A stretch of DNA of 64,000 nucleotides. Origin: Alviniconcha marisindica (taxonomy: Eukaryota > Mollusca > Gastropoda > Provannidae). A program made the position numbers and the translations under genes. Location: the NCBI GenBank assembly GCA_018857735.1, contig JABMCL010001379.1, positions 400,001 to 464,000 of the forward strand, in the 5' to 3' direction. Under the pieces are notes generated by a model. That model ran no database searches and was not told the origin of the DNA. It saw only the letters and a program-made list of their open reading frames with translations. Shown here in pieces: positions 1-12,867 of this stretch (position 1 is the first letter of the stretch; each line of letters starts with the position of its first letter).

Positions 1-261
1 GAGAGAGAGAGTCCATGCCGCTTCAGTGTTCCCCATGGTGCCCAGATGAAATTTCAGTTTCAGTGTCCGCTGAAAAACAAAGGCAAAAACATGATTGTCA
101 CGTTTGTAATGTAGTCAATTGGCTCTTTGGACCTTGGCGTCTTAAAATCATCAAAATAATTCGAGAAAATTCTAGTCTACTAGGAGGCGACTGATACACA
201 CAAAATGAAGGCCGAGGGAGATTTGGAAATAAAAAGACCCACCCACACCGTGAAACCAACA

Positions 262-455
262 TGGTTCAGGAGCTGTGTGAGAGTCGAGGTGGCCGTCTGG
301 GCTGTCCGTCCTAACGAGCTTTCTGGCTTCCGTGGACGTAAAGATTTATTGAACCATGCTTCGGCATTGGTCTCAGCTTGTCCCTAATAAAATGATCTCA
401 GCCGACATCCGAGGACATTAAGCATCACTTCATCATCATCGTGAAACTAGGTGGC
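262..455 (-). repeat. dispersed repeat family R1
   Basis: About 180 bp, reversed relative to the 58.94 kb copy: GGAGCTGTGTGAGAGTCGAG, CCGTGGACGTAAAGAT, GGACATTAAGCATCACTTCA, then a CAT/GAT run. A non-coding SINE-like repeat. Confidence 0.75.
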
Positions 456-747
456 TGCCGAAAAGCCGGGCAGGGCAATTAGAGAATAATGATCGTAGCC
501 TAGCCTGGAATGTTCTCCACTAACACGAATACAGAAATTTGACGTTCACAGCGTTCGCAACAGCTTACGTCATTGACAACGGAGACCAGTGGCATGGCAA
601 CGACTGACTGACGTGATCAAAATCAGCCAATGGCTGTCATTCACCACACGGAACATTCCTGCTTTCAGAACTGACAAGTTCCATTTACCTACCTTATTGA
701 AACGCGGTTTGTCATAATTTATTGCCTTGACTGTGTAATAAATAGGT

Positions 748-759
748 CACAGAGAGAGA

Positions 760-806
<47 letters not shown>
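748..806. repeat. (AG)n microsatellite
   Basis: Simple repeat. Nothing else is recognised between family R1 and 1080. Confidence 0.95.
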
Positions 807-808
<2 letters not shown>

Positions 809-1122
809 CTTGGATTTTAATGTCGCGTTAAAAAAAGACGGGGACAGTTCAGTTTATTTCAGTTTCTTTCATAATTGTATATATGCGCTCGGAAAAGCCC
901 ACATCCACCTCGTCTTTCAGCAGTTTCCCCAACGTTCCTTTTGAAACGGTTCCAATGGTCGTCTGATTAATGATGGCCCTCTCTCTTCATTTCAAGGAAG
1001 ATCATCTAGCGCTTCCTCTTTCCACGCATCTCTCCTCCAGGCGATCGATATGTGACGTCATCTTGGCTTTGTACCCGTAGGTAGTGTCTCAGTATCATTG
1101 GCGGGAGCTGCCACAAGTACCA

Positions 1123-1335
1123 TTTTTGTCGCGACAAAAGTTTTGTCGCGACAAACACTTGTTTGTCGTGACAAAACACTGTTTTTGTCGCGACAAAAGT
1201 ATGCTTGTCGCGACAAAATTACGTTTATCACGACAAAACTTTTGTCGCAACAACAATATGCTTGTCGCGACAAAAGTATGCTTGTCGCGACAGAATACTT
1301 TTGTCACGACAAATATTTGTCGCGACAAAACACGT
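1123..1335. repeat. array of TTTGTCGCGACAAA palindromes
   Basis: About 11-12 copies of the 14-16 bp self-complementary unit TTTTGTCGCGACAAAA, spaced irregularly by 3-8 bp and some with one change (GTCGTGAC, GTCACGAC). Overlapping open frames on both strands are artefacts of the palindrome. Confidence 0.92.
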
Positions 1336-1505
1336 CTTTGTGAGGGTGGATTTTAGCCTTTGGTTTCTTTCCAAATCCGGAAGCCACCCCAGAGTTTGCA
1401 CACACATGCAGCATGCCTCGTTACACTGATCAAAAAAAGAAGAAGAAGAAAAAGCCTCCACTCCCCAGCAAAAACCACCCTTGGTGTACTTTCTGAACAG
1501 ATGAA

Positions 1506-1509
<4 letters not shown>

Positions 1510-1576
<67 letters not shown>

Positions 1577-1641
1577 TGTGTCTCTGCGCGATGGTGCATG
1601 CCTCTATATGTGTGTGTTTGTGCGCGTTCGTGCGTGCGTGT

Positions 1642-1711
<70 letters not shown>

Positions 1712-1716
1712 CGCGC
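1510..1716. repeat. (TG)n-(CG)n compound microsatellite
   Basis: Two TG runs (1510-1574, 1640-1702) ending in (CG)n. All Cys-Val and Thr-His frames here are repeat artefacts. Confidence 0.97.
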
Positions 1717-1719
1717 AAA

Positions 1720-1825
1720 AGGATAGTGCAATGGCGTGTACAATAAGTGTTCTGTGACCTATATCCATTTTACGTATAGGATATAGGTCACAGAACACTT
1801 ATTGTACACGCCATAGCACTATCCT
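1720..1825. repeat. 47-bp inverted repeat, hairpin
   Basis: Arms 1720-1766 and 1779-1825 pair with one mismatch around a 12-bp loop (ATTTTACGTATA). It abuts a (TG)n-(CG)n tract. Could be a foldback element or a TG-linked rearrangement. Confidence 0.93.
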
Positions 1826-1959
1826 ATTGCAAGCTAGCTCGAGTTACGGACCTTGAGTTCCCCCATCCCTTCTCTTCAGGCGGGGTTGTTAACTCCCTTA
1901 ACTTTTGCCCGGCATCGCTTAAGTCCCTTGGCTGCTTTTACTTCCGGTGCGTACTTTCT

Positions 1960-2110
1960 TCAAAATGGAAGGCGGTGACAATGAATTTGCAAATTTTACA
2001 CTGCCAACATTAAAGACATTTTTGGAGGCCCGTAGTCAGAATGTGTCTGGCAACAAGCAGTAACTTGTTGCTCGTGCTATAGGAAGCCCCAAAATGCTTC
2101 TTCTTCTTTT
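1960..2110 (+). pseudogene. SAP-domain-like fragment
   Basis: From ATG at 1964: MEGGDNEFANFTLPTLKTFL, then EARSQNVSGNKQ, a stop, and LVARAIG. The pattern resembles a SAP domain (LKxxLxxRxxxVxGxKxxLVxRA) as seen at the start of some transposon-encoded proteins. An in-frame TAA and no continuation make it a relic. Confidence 0.4.
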
Positions 2111-2504
2111 TCTCTCTTTCTCTCTCACAAACTCGCGATCTTGTGGTCAGCCGAAAAACGATGCAAAGACTTTTTTTTTCCACCCTCCGTCCCCTTTCCC
2201 CGGTAATTTTTGCAACTACAACAGTGGTGGCATTTGTATTGCTTCGCAGTTCAAGGTTCAGCTTCCACTGACACAGCGTGAAGCAACGCCTACTCAGAAA
2301 TCGGCCCGGAAGTGACGCTACGGCCTCTCGCGACTTCTTGCGCAAAGGATTACAAAGGGCATTCACTCATGCAAACCAGCTTCACTGAACCGCCCATATT
2401 GGACAGTGCCTGCCTGGTTTCTGCCTAATAGGCCTTCTCGCCTCCGTGGACGTTAAGCAACAATATTCATTCGGTTTTTGCACATTTAAGGGTTCTAGGC
2501 GAGA

Positions 2505-2815
2505 TCAAGAGGAGGGAGGTGGAGCTGGACCCTCAAGTTAGCCCAGAAGAGATCATGAGCAGGGAGGTGGAGCTGGGCAGCGAAAGTTGGACTTCTTTCG
2601 CTTCGAGTTGTTCCTGAACAGCAGTGCAACGGACATTGTCCTTCTGACTCTGCCCAGCACTGCAGTTGAAACAGCAATTGCGCAGTGCATTAGTCGCTGC
2701 GCAATGGCGAGGGGGACACCGCCTTAACACTAGCTTCCATTGTTCTGGCGGCGGTCCACGGTCTCTCCGGTCTTTTTCGGGCGGTAGCCGTGCGGTCGAG
2801 CCTTCACCCTTTCGT
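2505..2815 (+). repeat. dispersed repeat family R2
   Basis: GGGAGGTGGAGCTGGGC, AAAGTTGGACTTCTTTCGCT and GGCGGCGGTCCACGGTCTCT match 45925-46195. Both copies have short open frames but no shared intact one, so I do not call a gene. Confidence 0.75.
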
Positions 2816-2819
2816 CCCC

Positions 2820-3755
2820 CCCTGTGCGGGTAGCTAAGTTAGCTATGGTTTAGTGCAAACCAAAACTGACACCTTGGTATGTGTCAGTTTGGTTTGTTCT
2901 TGTATTTACTGTATGTGTAACATGCGGTAGTATAAATAAAACTTGTATGCATTTCTTTATTTGGTTCGTCACTATAATGGGAGTGAGAGTATTACTGAGA
3001 CGGTGTGGTACAGTGTGCGCGTCTGTGACGTGCTCAGTGTTGTCAGTTCTGTACAAGTGTCAACTTGTCTCGCTTTATGTTTGTCTAGTGTCTGTTTTAA
3101 GTGGCAAGGGTGCATACTGAAATGGCACACCTACCTCTGAGGAGCAGACAAGCAACCAAACACTAACACAGGTTTTTTTTCTGGATACCAAGGTCGGTCG
3201 ATTGTAGTGATTTTGAACACAACTGAGAACATTGAAATGGCGCACTACATGAAGAAGACTAGAGACAATTGTTTATTGCGGTGCGAGTGTCTCTCCTTGG
3301 CAATCTCCAGCCTCCCCCTGAACCTAAAATGAGGAACGGGCCGCAGGTCCGGTTACAGTATTAATCCTAATGCAGCAAACGTACCGCGAAGTGCATTGTG
3401 GCGACCATATCACAAGTAATGTAACACTGGACTGAACTGTATTGTGCTGAGGACAGTCGGACATTTATCATGTATGCCGCTGCCACTGTTAGCACACACC
3501 GGATGTGTAGAATCTTCGCTCATGAGGCATAGTGAATGACACGTGTTGTCTAACCGGTTGTGTTGTTTCTATCATATGTTTACATTGGTTCTTTCATTTT
3601 GAATGTAGAAACGTTAGGTTTTGTTCTCAACCGGCAGCGGTTGTACTGGTATCGTTTGCATATAATTTTATTGTTCTACTGTTCTGTGGATAGCTTCTTT
3701 TGGTAAGGTTGGTTAAGCCTTAAGTAATACGTTGGGAAAATGGAATTGTTGTTGT
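2820..3755. other. no gene recognised
   Basis: AT-rich DNA with a short hairpin at 2858-2895 (AAACCAAAACTGACAC and its near inverse). Frames here are short and lack family resemblance. Confidence 0.5.
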
Positions 3756-3759
3756 CTAA

Positions 3760-4290
3760 AGTGGTTTTATTTGGGTTCTACTTTGATTTGTTAGTTCAAC
3801 TCTCAGTAGCCCCTGAATAATTATAGTGTATTGTCGGTTTGAGTGGGTTCTACTTTGATGATTTGTTAGTTCAACTCTCAGTAGCCCCTGAATAATTATA
3901 GTGTATTGTCGGTTTGAGTGGATTCTACTTTGACGATTTGTTAGTTCAACTCTCAGTAGCCCCTGAATAATTATAGTGTATTGTCGGTTTGAGTGGGTTC
4001 TACTTTGATGATTTGTTAGTTCAACTCTCAGTAGCCCCTGAATAATTATAATGTATTGTCGGTTTGAGTGGGTTCTACTTTGACGATTTGTTAGTTCAAC
4101 TCTCAGTAGCCCCCGAGTGCATCGTCATTCTGCCTAGTTTCTTTCGATGGTTTGTTAATTCAGCTCTTAGTAGATCTAGCTTCAGAATGATCTTCTGTTG
4201 TGTGTTCCAGCAACGAGGGCATTGGTAGTCACCAAGTATCGGTAAGGTTCTACTGAGATGATTTGTTAATTCAACTCTTGGTAGCCTTTC
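3760..4290. repeat. 76-80 bp tandem repeat
   Basis: Four close copies plus diverged ends. The unit holds TTAGTTCAACTCTCAGTAGC, CCTGAATAATTATAGTGTAT and GGTTCTACTTTGATGATTTG. Confidence 0.9.
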
Positions 4291-4299
4291 AACGATCAA

Positions 4300-6470
4300 T
4301 TAATTCACCAACGAGGACGCTGGTGGTGATTGAGCTGGGGGGAGGAGTGATGTAACCGAGTGCATCTGCACATTGTGTTTGTGTTGTTGTGTCGTTCTGT
4401 CAGTGTTCTTTCGTGTGTCGACGTCATTCAGTCTTTTACGTATGTGTAACGTGTTGTTATTTGGACGTCACTAAAAGACGTGGATACAGCGCGAGAGAAA
4501 GCGAGAGGGAATAACAACGGCCTCTCGCAGATACCATCAAGAAAAGAAAAGAAAAAAGAAGAAATAAAACAGGAACCTCTGACCGTGGCTCGTTTGTTGT
4601 TGCCTACTTCCAACCTGCTACTTCCATCGACCCTTTACACAATAACCCCTTTAAACACCCCCTTGGTGCATATAATGACCCCGCTTTGAGCCACCCTCAC
4701 GAGAAAGAGTGAAGTAGTCCCACACGTTGAGCTGGAGTCCAAAGACATCACGTGTTTGCTGTTAGTGGGCATGTGTGCGTGTGGATAAGAATGTGAAGAT
4801 TTATCTTGAGGTTTACCTGTTGCGGTAAGCCAAGAGTCTATTTGTGAATATGTACCTATATTATATATACACACACATTAACCTTCGGCTGGAGCTGGTA
4901 TAATTTATAGATCTGTTATTTTAAGCCAGTGGAGTATTTGTAGATAAGAATCTTTCTCCGCACATTCTGCTCTCAGTGTTGTGGACTCCACTGCCGGGTA
5001 ACATCCTATACAACATTGGTTGTGCATGATGTGAGTAGCGACTATTATCATGCTCGGTTTCAGTTAAACACACACACACGCGTGCGCGCGCGCGCGCGCG
5101 CATACACGCACGCACGCACGCACGCACACGCACGCACACGCACGCACATCCAAAAGACCAGGTTGATTTGTAATATTTATTCTCCATCAAAATGGAGAAA
5201 ATATGCATGGACTGTATACACAACATATACTTGACTAAGTAAGTTTGAACACCAATTCAGCAACACTTACACTGCCTCCGGATAAGACACACCGCACTAT
5301 ATCTGCACATTCCCAACTGCACAACGTTTCAACAATAAAATCAAGTAAACGCGATTTAAACGTTTTTCTGTGACTCAGGAGATGAATCTCTCGGCAGTAA
5401 ACCACCACAAGAGATGCGGTGTGTGGCTATCAGCATATCGTCGGTGGCTGATTAAAACATCGTAACTCAAAATTTAAGGCTTTGACCAAAAGGAAAACAA
5501 AACAACGGCAAGCAAACCAACACAAATACGTTTAAAAAAACACAACAACTGACCGTTATATACAATTTATGACATGGAGGATTTGTTCCTGGTTCACGAT
5601 TGGTGTAGTTAAGACCTACAGTCCTTCTCACTGCGCACAGGCAATTTTAACCATACTGATTTTTTTCCAGCGGCCACATAGGCATCTTCAAGGCAGTCCA
5701 TGAGGGACATGTTAATTGATTTTTTTTTTTTTTTTTCTTTTTTAAGGGAAACTGAAGCAACGCATTTCAAGACAAAACAAAGGCATCAGTCCGGCAAAAA
5801 CAAGAAAATCAAATGTTTTTCATTTGTTTTATCCAAAACAACAAGTTTTGTTGTTGTTTTCTTTTTTTCTCTCTTTTCTTTGATGGTCAATCAGCCACTG
5901 CGGGATTGATTACACAACATGTCTACCCTGCCTTTGGATCTGGAGCAAATAATTTGGTGTTTTACGCCCAGTCAATCAGTACGGTTATATCAGGGTAGCG
6001 GTAGTGGTGGTGGTAGTGGCGCAATCCCACGGTCTATACCTACGCTTGTGCGCGTGCCTCAAGTGTAACGGAGCCCAAGTCGCACAGATCGCTACCTAAA
6101 CACCTGCCCCTTCACACAAAGGAGTCACTTGAGAAGGTTCATCCAGAGACAAACTTTACAAATTACTGTCTTTTGCGACAGACTGGTCAAGTAGTCGTTA
6201 TGCTCGTAAAACTAACAACAAATACTGACGCACTCTTGGAGCTGTTTACTTCAGTTGCATTACGGCCCGCCATTTTGATTTCGGATGAAATCGATAGGGT
6301 TGCATCGTGAAGCTAAAACAGTAATAAAATCAACAAAAGAAACCCAAATTACAATCGCATACAAGCATACGATGCTAATCTACACCAAAAAAAAGAAGAA
6401 GAAAAAGTATAAGTTCAATGTTTACATAGCAAAATAAGGTGGAAATGGTACTTACGAATCCACTGTGGGG
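4300..6470. other. no gene recognised
   Basis: Contains an alternating (AC)n/(GC)n tract at 5071-5150 and one family R5 head near 5965. No exon-like frame with splice sites that I can support. Confidence 0.5.
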
Positions 6471-6649
6471 CCGGGGGGGGGGGGGGGGGGGGCATAAAGG
6501 GTCAACCCGTAGAGGGATGGTCGAGAGCTGGTATGCCAGAAACGCGATGATCTGCAAACCATACCATACAACCGCCACCTGCCTAGAAGGTTTATGTTGC
6601 AAAGCTTGTAGCTGGCCAGCAGCTAGGTTAGGAATCTGGGAGCATTCAA

Positions 6650-6860
6650 CAATGAAATAGACTTGAAATGCCGCTTGGCTTCGACTTATCCGAGTGGCGA
6701 AAGGTAAAAACGCGTTCGACTTAGCTGAAATTCGACTTATCCGTAGTACAAAATTAGTCATACAAAGAGCAGCTTTGGTCGAGAAATGGAAAAAGGTTCG
6801 ACTTATGCGAAGTTCGACTTGACCGTTTTTGACTTGAGCGTATTCGACTGTACTGCTGTT
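6650..6860. mobile_element. pogo/Tigger-like terminal fragment
   Basis: Several degenerate repeats of TTCGACTTATCCG lead to an end that reads, reversed, TACAGTCGAATACG, similar to pogo/Tigger termini with TA target sites. No transposase is found. Confidence 0.4.
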
Positions 6861-7519
6861 CTTGTACGAGTCAACCCTGCCAACACGAGCCATTTTTCCC
6901 ACACAATTACCAACATGGGTAACTTTGTTTAACGTATCAAAATGTTTGACAACTGGTTTGGTGTCTTCATTGTGACAGCTGTAGTTACTTCGAGAAAGTT
7001 CTCAAAGTTCTGGGAGAAAGTTCTCGAAGTTCTTCGGGCGTTGAAACGCTTCGTTATGAACAGAAATGGCTGGGTAGTCTGCCAGCAGGGTCACGACCCT
7101 GAAATTATGCATCACGTGATACGCGAGTGACAGAACTTTATGGATGACTGCTTTGATTCGTCGCAAACGCGTCTGGAGTTACATCTTGATCGATTCTCGG
7201 CGATGTATTCATTTGGCTGCGAGCACAGCCATTTGAAGATGGTGGCTTTAGTGTTGACGAAAACTCAAAACCCATCATCATTAAAAAGAAAAAGAAAAAG
7301 AAGAAGAAAGATCGGCGATGTTTTGTTTTGGTTCCGAAAGCAAGATGTCACTGAACCTTGCTATGAACACAATTTTTGTTTTCTCTCCATTGTTTGAAAT
7401 ACGCGTAGCTTATCGTTTAAAAATGCAAAGGTTTGATATGTATCGAGTAAATCTCAGCCCAAAACTTCAGAGTTCGTCAGTTCTGCTGACTACGTTAACT
7501 CGTATCCTCACCGTTGTGG

Positions 7520-8345
7520 CGAGATGAGCTGTAGCAAAGCTGTCCACTTTCTTGACCTGCGAGGTAAGCTGTAACAAAGCTATCCAATTTCTGGCTGTTG
7601 TGAAGCACTTTCCGGTCCTGTATCGAGGCGAGCTGTTGTGAAGCTATCCGCTTTCTCGTCCTGTATCGAGGCGAGCTGTTGTGAAGCTATCCGCTTTCTC
7701 GTCCTGTAGCGAGGCGAGCTGTTGTGAAGCTATCCGCTTTCTCGTCCTGTAGCGAGGCGAGCTGTTGTGAAGCTATCCGCTTTCTCGTCCTGTATCGAGG
7801 CGAGCTGTTGTGAAGCTATCCGCTTTCTCATCCTCTATCGAGGCGAGCTGTTGTGAAGCTATCCACTTTCTCGTCCTGTATCGAGGCGAGCTGTTGTGAA
7901 GCTGTCCACTTTCTCGTCCTGCAGCGAGGCGAGCTGTTGTGAAGCTATCCGCTTTCTCGTCCTGTATCGAGGCGAGCTGTTGTGAAGCTATCCGCTTTCT
8001 CATCCTCTATCGAGGCGAGCTGTTGTGAAGCTATCCACTTTCTCGTCCTGTATCGAGGCGAGCTGTTGTGAAGCTGTCCACTTTCTCGTCCTGCAGCGAG
8101 GCGAGCTGTTGTGAAGCTATCCACTTTCCCGTCCTGCAGTGAGGCGAGCTGTTGTGAAGCTCCTGCAGCGAGGCGAGCTGTTGTGAAGCTGTCCACTTTC
8201 TCGTCCTGCAGCGAGGCGAGCTGTTGTGAAGCTGTCCACTTTCTCGTCCTGCAGCGAGGCGAGCCTTTGTGAAGCTATCCACTTTCTCGTCCGGTATCGA
8301 GGCGAGCTGTTGTGAAGCTATCCACTTTCTCGTCCTGTGTCGAGG
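7520..8345. repeat. 43-bp minisatellite
   Basis: About 19 copies of a unit holding GAGGCGAGCTGTTGTGAAGC, TATCCGCTTTCTCGTCCTG and TATC. The long minus-strand frames through it (repeated ASQQLAS-type peptide) are repeat artefacts with no start or splice support. Confidence 0.93.
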
Positions 8346-9172
8346 TGATCTGTACTGGAGCCATCAACTTTGTCTGGTCAGGACTGTTTTAGACGACTCC
8401 AGTGCGCCTATCATTTCTTTCAGTCTCCCATACAGTATACAATACATTCGGTTTAAACAGTTTTATTAACGGAAGCATACCAGCATACAATATTTCCTTG
8501 AGTGTCAAACAAGTAAACTTATATCAGATATTTAATATATACAATATTATATATTAAATGTCTCATATAAAGCTTATATACATTTCTGTGCAAGTAACTT
8601 GGGGGGAAGCGGGGGGGGGGGGGGGGGGGGGGGTATTCACGTTGCTTATATTAGTACTTAACGTATACAAATAAAAGGGACAGCGGGAGCTAATGTTGTA
8701 CATGAATTCGAAAAACCTGCAACAAGCGAGGGCAGAAAGCTGGAAGACACTATTCACGAGACCCCATTCAAAAATACTTCACACAAAGACACAGGGTTCA
8801 CAATGACCAACACCTAGACGACCCAGAAGACAATGCGGCCAGGATTCCAATAACAACGAAACAAATATAACTGGCAAAGATTTACATCATCAAACACACA
8901 GTCGGCCAGGATTTACATCATCAAGAAGACAAAATGTGCCAACAATTTACAAGTGCGGGATAAAGTAGAAACGACTGGCCAATTTTTACCGGTGCTGCAC
9001 TTACCGAAAATAACCGACCAACATCAACGTTAACAGTGATACGACATAAACTGGGTACACTCCATCGAACAACAGATCACGAATATCTGAACTGTGTGAC
9101 TTTATGAACAACTCGTCTTACATAGATACTGTTTTTTAACGCCCAGTCAACCATGACGGTTATATCATGGCG

Positions 9173-9207
<35 letters not shown>

Positions 9208-9724
9208 CACACACACACACACACACAGCAAAATGTAACAAAAACGTTCAACTTTCCATATATGTTTATCTCTTTCAGATTTTCAAAGGTGGAATCCAAA
9301 GACACATCTTCGAACAACATCCACAAAACAAAGACGAAAAGTATGTTCTATATTTAAATAACCTCCCTGTTTGCCCAAGCTTTCCAGTAAATCTAGTACT
9401 TTGTCTGAAAAAAGGTGTGGCTGTGAATGGCTTGTTGAATGTGGACGGTCACTTGGATAAGGACAGGGGTGGGGGGTGGGAGGGGGGGGGGGGAGCATGA
9501 GAGATCCAGGCAAAGGAAGGGGGTGGGGGGTGGGGGTAGGGGGAGAAGACAGGCTCAGTTTGGTGTTGTTGAGGGTATCGATCATTTACTAATTGTATTT
9601 GAGTGGACGAGCGGGGACTGGTAAGCGTATGTCAGTGTGTGTGTGTGTTGTGTATATATAGTCATTGTTTGCTAGGTGATAATAGTAGTCTACAATATTT
9701 AAGGTTCTGTTTGGTGAAATGCAT

Positions 9725-10560
9725 GTTAATGTGGCCAGTTGCATGCTACCTGTACCAGCCACTTCGCACGTGGAGGTGACCAGCTGCATGCTACCTGTAC
9801 CAGCCATTTGACACATGGAGGTGACCAGGTGATCAGTTGCATGCTACCTGTACCAGCCGTTTGGCAAATGGAGGTGGCCATGTTATATGTACCTGTACCA
9901 GCCACTTGGCACGTGGATGGGGCCATGCTGTATGTACTAGCAATTGGGCAAAGAGCAACAGCCAGTCACCCATTATCCGTGCCAGTCCCTGGGCAAACGG
10001 CAATAGCCCATTACGTGCTACCTGTGCCAATCACTGGGCAAAAGGCAATAGCCCGTTACGTGCTACCTGTGCCAATCACTGGGCAAAAGGCAATAGCCCG
10101 TTACGTGCTACCTGTGCCAATCACTGGGCAAAAGGCAATAGCCCGTTACGTGCTACCTGTGCCAGTCCCTGGGCAAACGGCAATAGCCCGTTACGTGCTA
10201 CCTGTGCCAATCACTGGGCAAACAGTGATGGCCAGTCACCCGCTACCTGTGCCAATCACTGGGCAAACAGTGATGGCCAGTCACCCGCTACCTGTGCCAA
10301 TCACTGGGCAAAAGGCAATAGCCAGTTACGTGCTAACTGTGCCAGTCACTGGGTAACAACGATAGCCAGCCAAGAGCTACCGTGCTTGTCACTAGGCAAC
10401 AATATCCATTACATGCTACAGTGCCAGTCACTAGGCAACAACAATATTCGTTACATACTACCTGTGCCAGTCACTAGGCAACAGCAATATCCATTACATG
10501 CTACCTGTGCCGGCCACTAGGCAATAGCAATAACCAGTTGCATGCTAACTGTGCACGTCA
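9725..10560. repeat. 45-bp minisatellite, composite
   Basis: Units with CTACCTGTGCCAATCACTGG and GCAAAAGGCAATAGCCCGTT, more diverged at both ends. Plus-strand frames of 205 and 227 codons run through it in two registers, which points to a repeat and not a gene. Confidence 0.9.
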
Positions 10561-12170
10561 CTGAGCAAAGAACAACGGCCGGTCGTCTGCTAATTCTGCC
10601 AGTTTGGCAAGCAATGTGGAAATTGTAGTGGTCGGTGCATGCGAACTGTTAAAGTCACTTGGCAATCGGCAACAGCCAGCCAAATGCTCAGTGTCCAGCG
10701 ACTGTTTGACTCGCATATTTGTAAGACCAGCAGGTGGTCCATACAGTGTAAAACAGGAGACCCTGACAGAGGCCTCTCTCTGGTTGTGACTGTGTGTGAT
10801 GTCGGCTTGATAAGTTGATGATGACTCTGAACATGTTTCAGTCAAGGCTGAAGCAGCAACTGTGTGTTGGTGATGCAGGGTGTGAAGATAACGGATTCAA
10901 GCCCGGGACTGGGCCTATGACTCCATGGACAGGTTGTTGCGCCATTTGTGCATCTGGTCTGGGGCCAGTGGACTGTAGAAACACACAAAATAAACAACAT
11001 ATTATACATCCATTCGGTACAAATGATAAAGACTGGGGCTTACTGAACTCATTGAAAACGAGGCAGAGGAGTGGACAGTTCTGAGAAAAAAAGTACGCCT
11101 ATCTTCTTCAGCACAACTGAATATAGGCACCCAAATCTAAAGACAAAAGGCAGTGAAGAGGGGCAGACCTATATCCTACGGAAAACATGAAGTATTACAA
11201 AGCATTTTAGAAAGATATACATCAGATACATGAAATGGACTATATCAAATATATTACAAGGAATTTACCCTATAAAGGTGAAAGAGATTGAATTATCGTA
11301 TCATACTAGTGTGTAAATTGAGGTCAGCGGACTAGGATCAGACGGCGGTCAAGCCAGATGTTAAAATCTAAATCAAGCGATACAAGTCGCTTATCAGGAA
11401 GCTTATTGTGGTTCAGAAATCGCTTGCCGTCGACTCGGGAAACGCTGATTTCCAAACACAAAACCAGCTGTCACAACACTGACTTGCTACAACGGTGCTG
11501 TGCGCCCACACAACACATGTCTTCTCCTTTCTTTCTTTCTTTCTTTTACTTAGAATCAGCAGCAAGAGACCCTTCAAGTAAATGCGCCCCAACAGTTTTG
11601 GAAAATTGTATCTTTCGTGGTATTGACTTAGAAATTGACGCAACTGTAAGAGCGGAGTGCGGAGACTACATGTGCCACGTGAGGACGCGGCAGACGTTGC
11701 AGTGAGGCACATGCCAGACTGGCTGCACACAGGCTCAAAGCTGCCAAGTATGCAAAAAGAAATCAAACAGCAAGATTTAAAGATTAGTTGAATATAAGTA
11801 TGCAGGATAAATGCTGTACTATATTTCCTCCTTGAGAAATACCACGTCTTTCGCTCTTGATTCATGTTTGAAAAAAGGAAAAAGAAACAAACTGTGGCCT
11901 AGAAGTGGCATCCGCAGGGGAAAAAATATAGTGTTTGTGTTGATACACCACATACGTATAAAGGAAGATACACCAGGGCCAGGTTGCATGACACACTACT
12001 ACGGCTCAATAGATCGCTAAGACTGACAAATTAAGTATCCAAGTAAGAGGTACTGCACTTGTGATGTTTGTCACTACCATCTTTCGACTACCAAGTTCCT
12101 GATGTATTCTGACCACATCTGAGTCAGCCAGCAACAACACAGTACTCTGCAGTATAAACTATACACATGT
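10560..12170. other. no gene supported downstream of tim
   Basis: An open minus-strand frame at 11738-11413 could in principle accept a splice from exon 21 (phase fits), but it shows no similarity to TIM tails. Otherwise unique-looking DNA. Confidence 0.45.
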
Positions 12171-12175
12171 ACACA

Positions 12176-12252
12176 AAGTAAAATTGGATTTTTTAAAATT
12201 ATTAGTTATACTCATAACTAACAATAAAAAAATTCTTCCAATTTTACTTTAT
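12176..12252. repeat. AT-rich foldback element
   Basis: AAAGTAAAATTGGA and its inverse TCCAATTTTACTTT flank an inner AT-rich palindrome (AGTTAT and ATAACT). It is about 75 bp, with MITE-like geometry. Confidence 0.75.
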
Positions 12253-12339
12253 CTTGTGCTTCCCCATTGTTTTCCAGACCCACGTGTTGACTTTGATTTG
12301 GAGGCCAATCAAAGCACTTGATGTGTTATGCAATCGGGC

Positions 12340-12381
12340 CCAGAGAGAGAGAGAGAGAGATAGAGAGAGAGAGAGAATTCC

Positions 12382-12460
<79 letters not shown>
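12340..12460. repeat. (GA)n microsatellite
   Basis: Simple repeat, would lie in the tim 3' UTR or just beyond. A second run is at 12667-12718. Confidence 0.95.
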
Positions 12461-12461
<1 letters not shown>

Positions 12462-12470
12462 CTTGAAAAC

Positions 12471-12476
12471 TTTATT
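12471..12476 (-). terminator. candidate tim poly(A) signal
   Basis: AATAAA on the minus strand, about 390 nt after the tim stop codon. Two (GA)n runs would lie in the 3' UTR. It is placed by motif only. Confidence 0.4.
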
Positions 12477-12663
12477 TCACAAGGATTGTACTTTAGGTTC
12501 AGTCAAAACCTGTCTGACAGCTAGTCCTTGCTAAGCATAAAGATACTGATGAATAATAGTTAAAAAGAAAAGAAAAAACTAAAACATAAAAAAGCCATCA
12601 TTTAAAATGTATACATATATGAAGCATGAATTAGAGAGAGGGAGAGACAGAGACAGACAGGCC

Positions 12664-12713
<50 letters not shown>

Positions 12714-12867
12714 AGAGTATAGAATTGATTATAGAATTGAAATTATTGTCATGAAAACCACATTTCTGCTTAAAATGGCCGTCTCCTACAAAGCAACAGC
12801 ACTACCCACTACATCAAACAGGTACTTTGCTGTTGCAATTGAAGAGTTTCAAACAGATTTGATGTCA

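Noticed and set aside
1123..1335. CRISPR array
   Set aside because: Units are palindromes with spacers of 3-8 bp in a eukaryotic genome; no cas genes.
6375..6902. 175-codon minus-strand frame
   Set aside because: Crosses a poly(G) tract and a pogo-like repeat end; no domain resemblance.
7773..8282. Repetitive minus-strand proteins (ASQQLAS repeats)
   Set aside because: Produced by the 43-bp minisatellite; the frame changes with unit length and there is no gene context.
9739..10520. 205- and 227-codon plus-strand frames
   Set aside because: Both lie in the 45-bp minisatellite in different registers at once, which is expected of a repeat whose unit length divides by three.
11413..11738. Minus-strand open frame as a possible tim exon 22
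   Set aside because: The phase fits, but there is no similarity to TIM, and the model already closes with a stop and a total length divisible by three.
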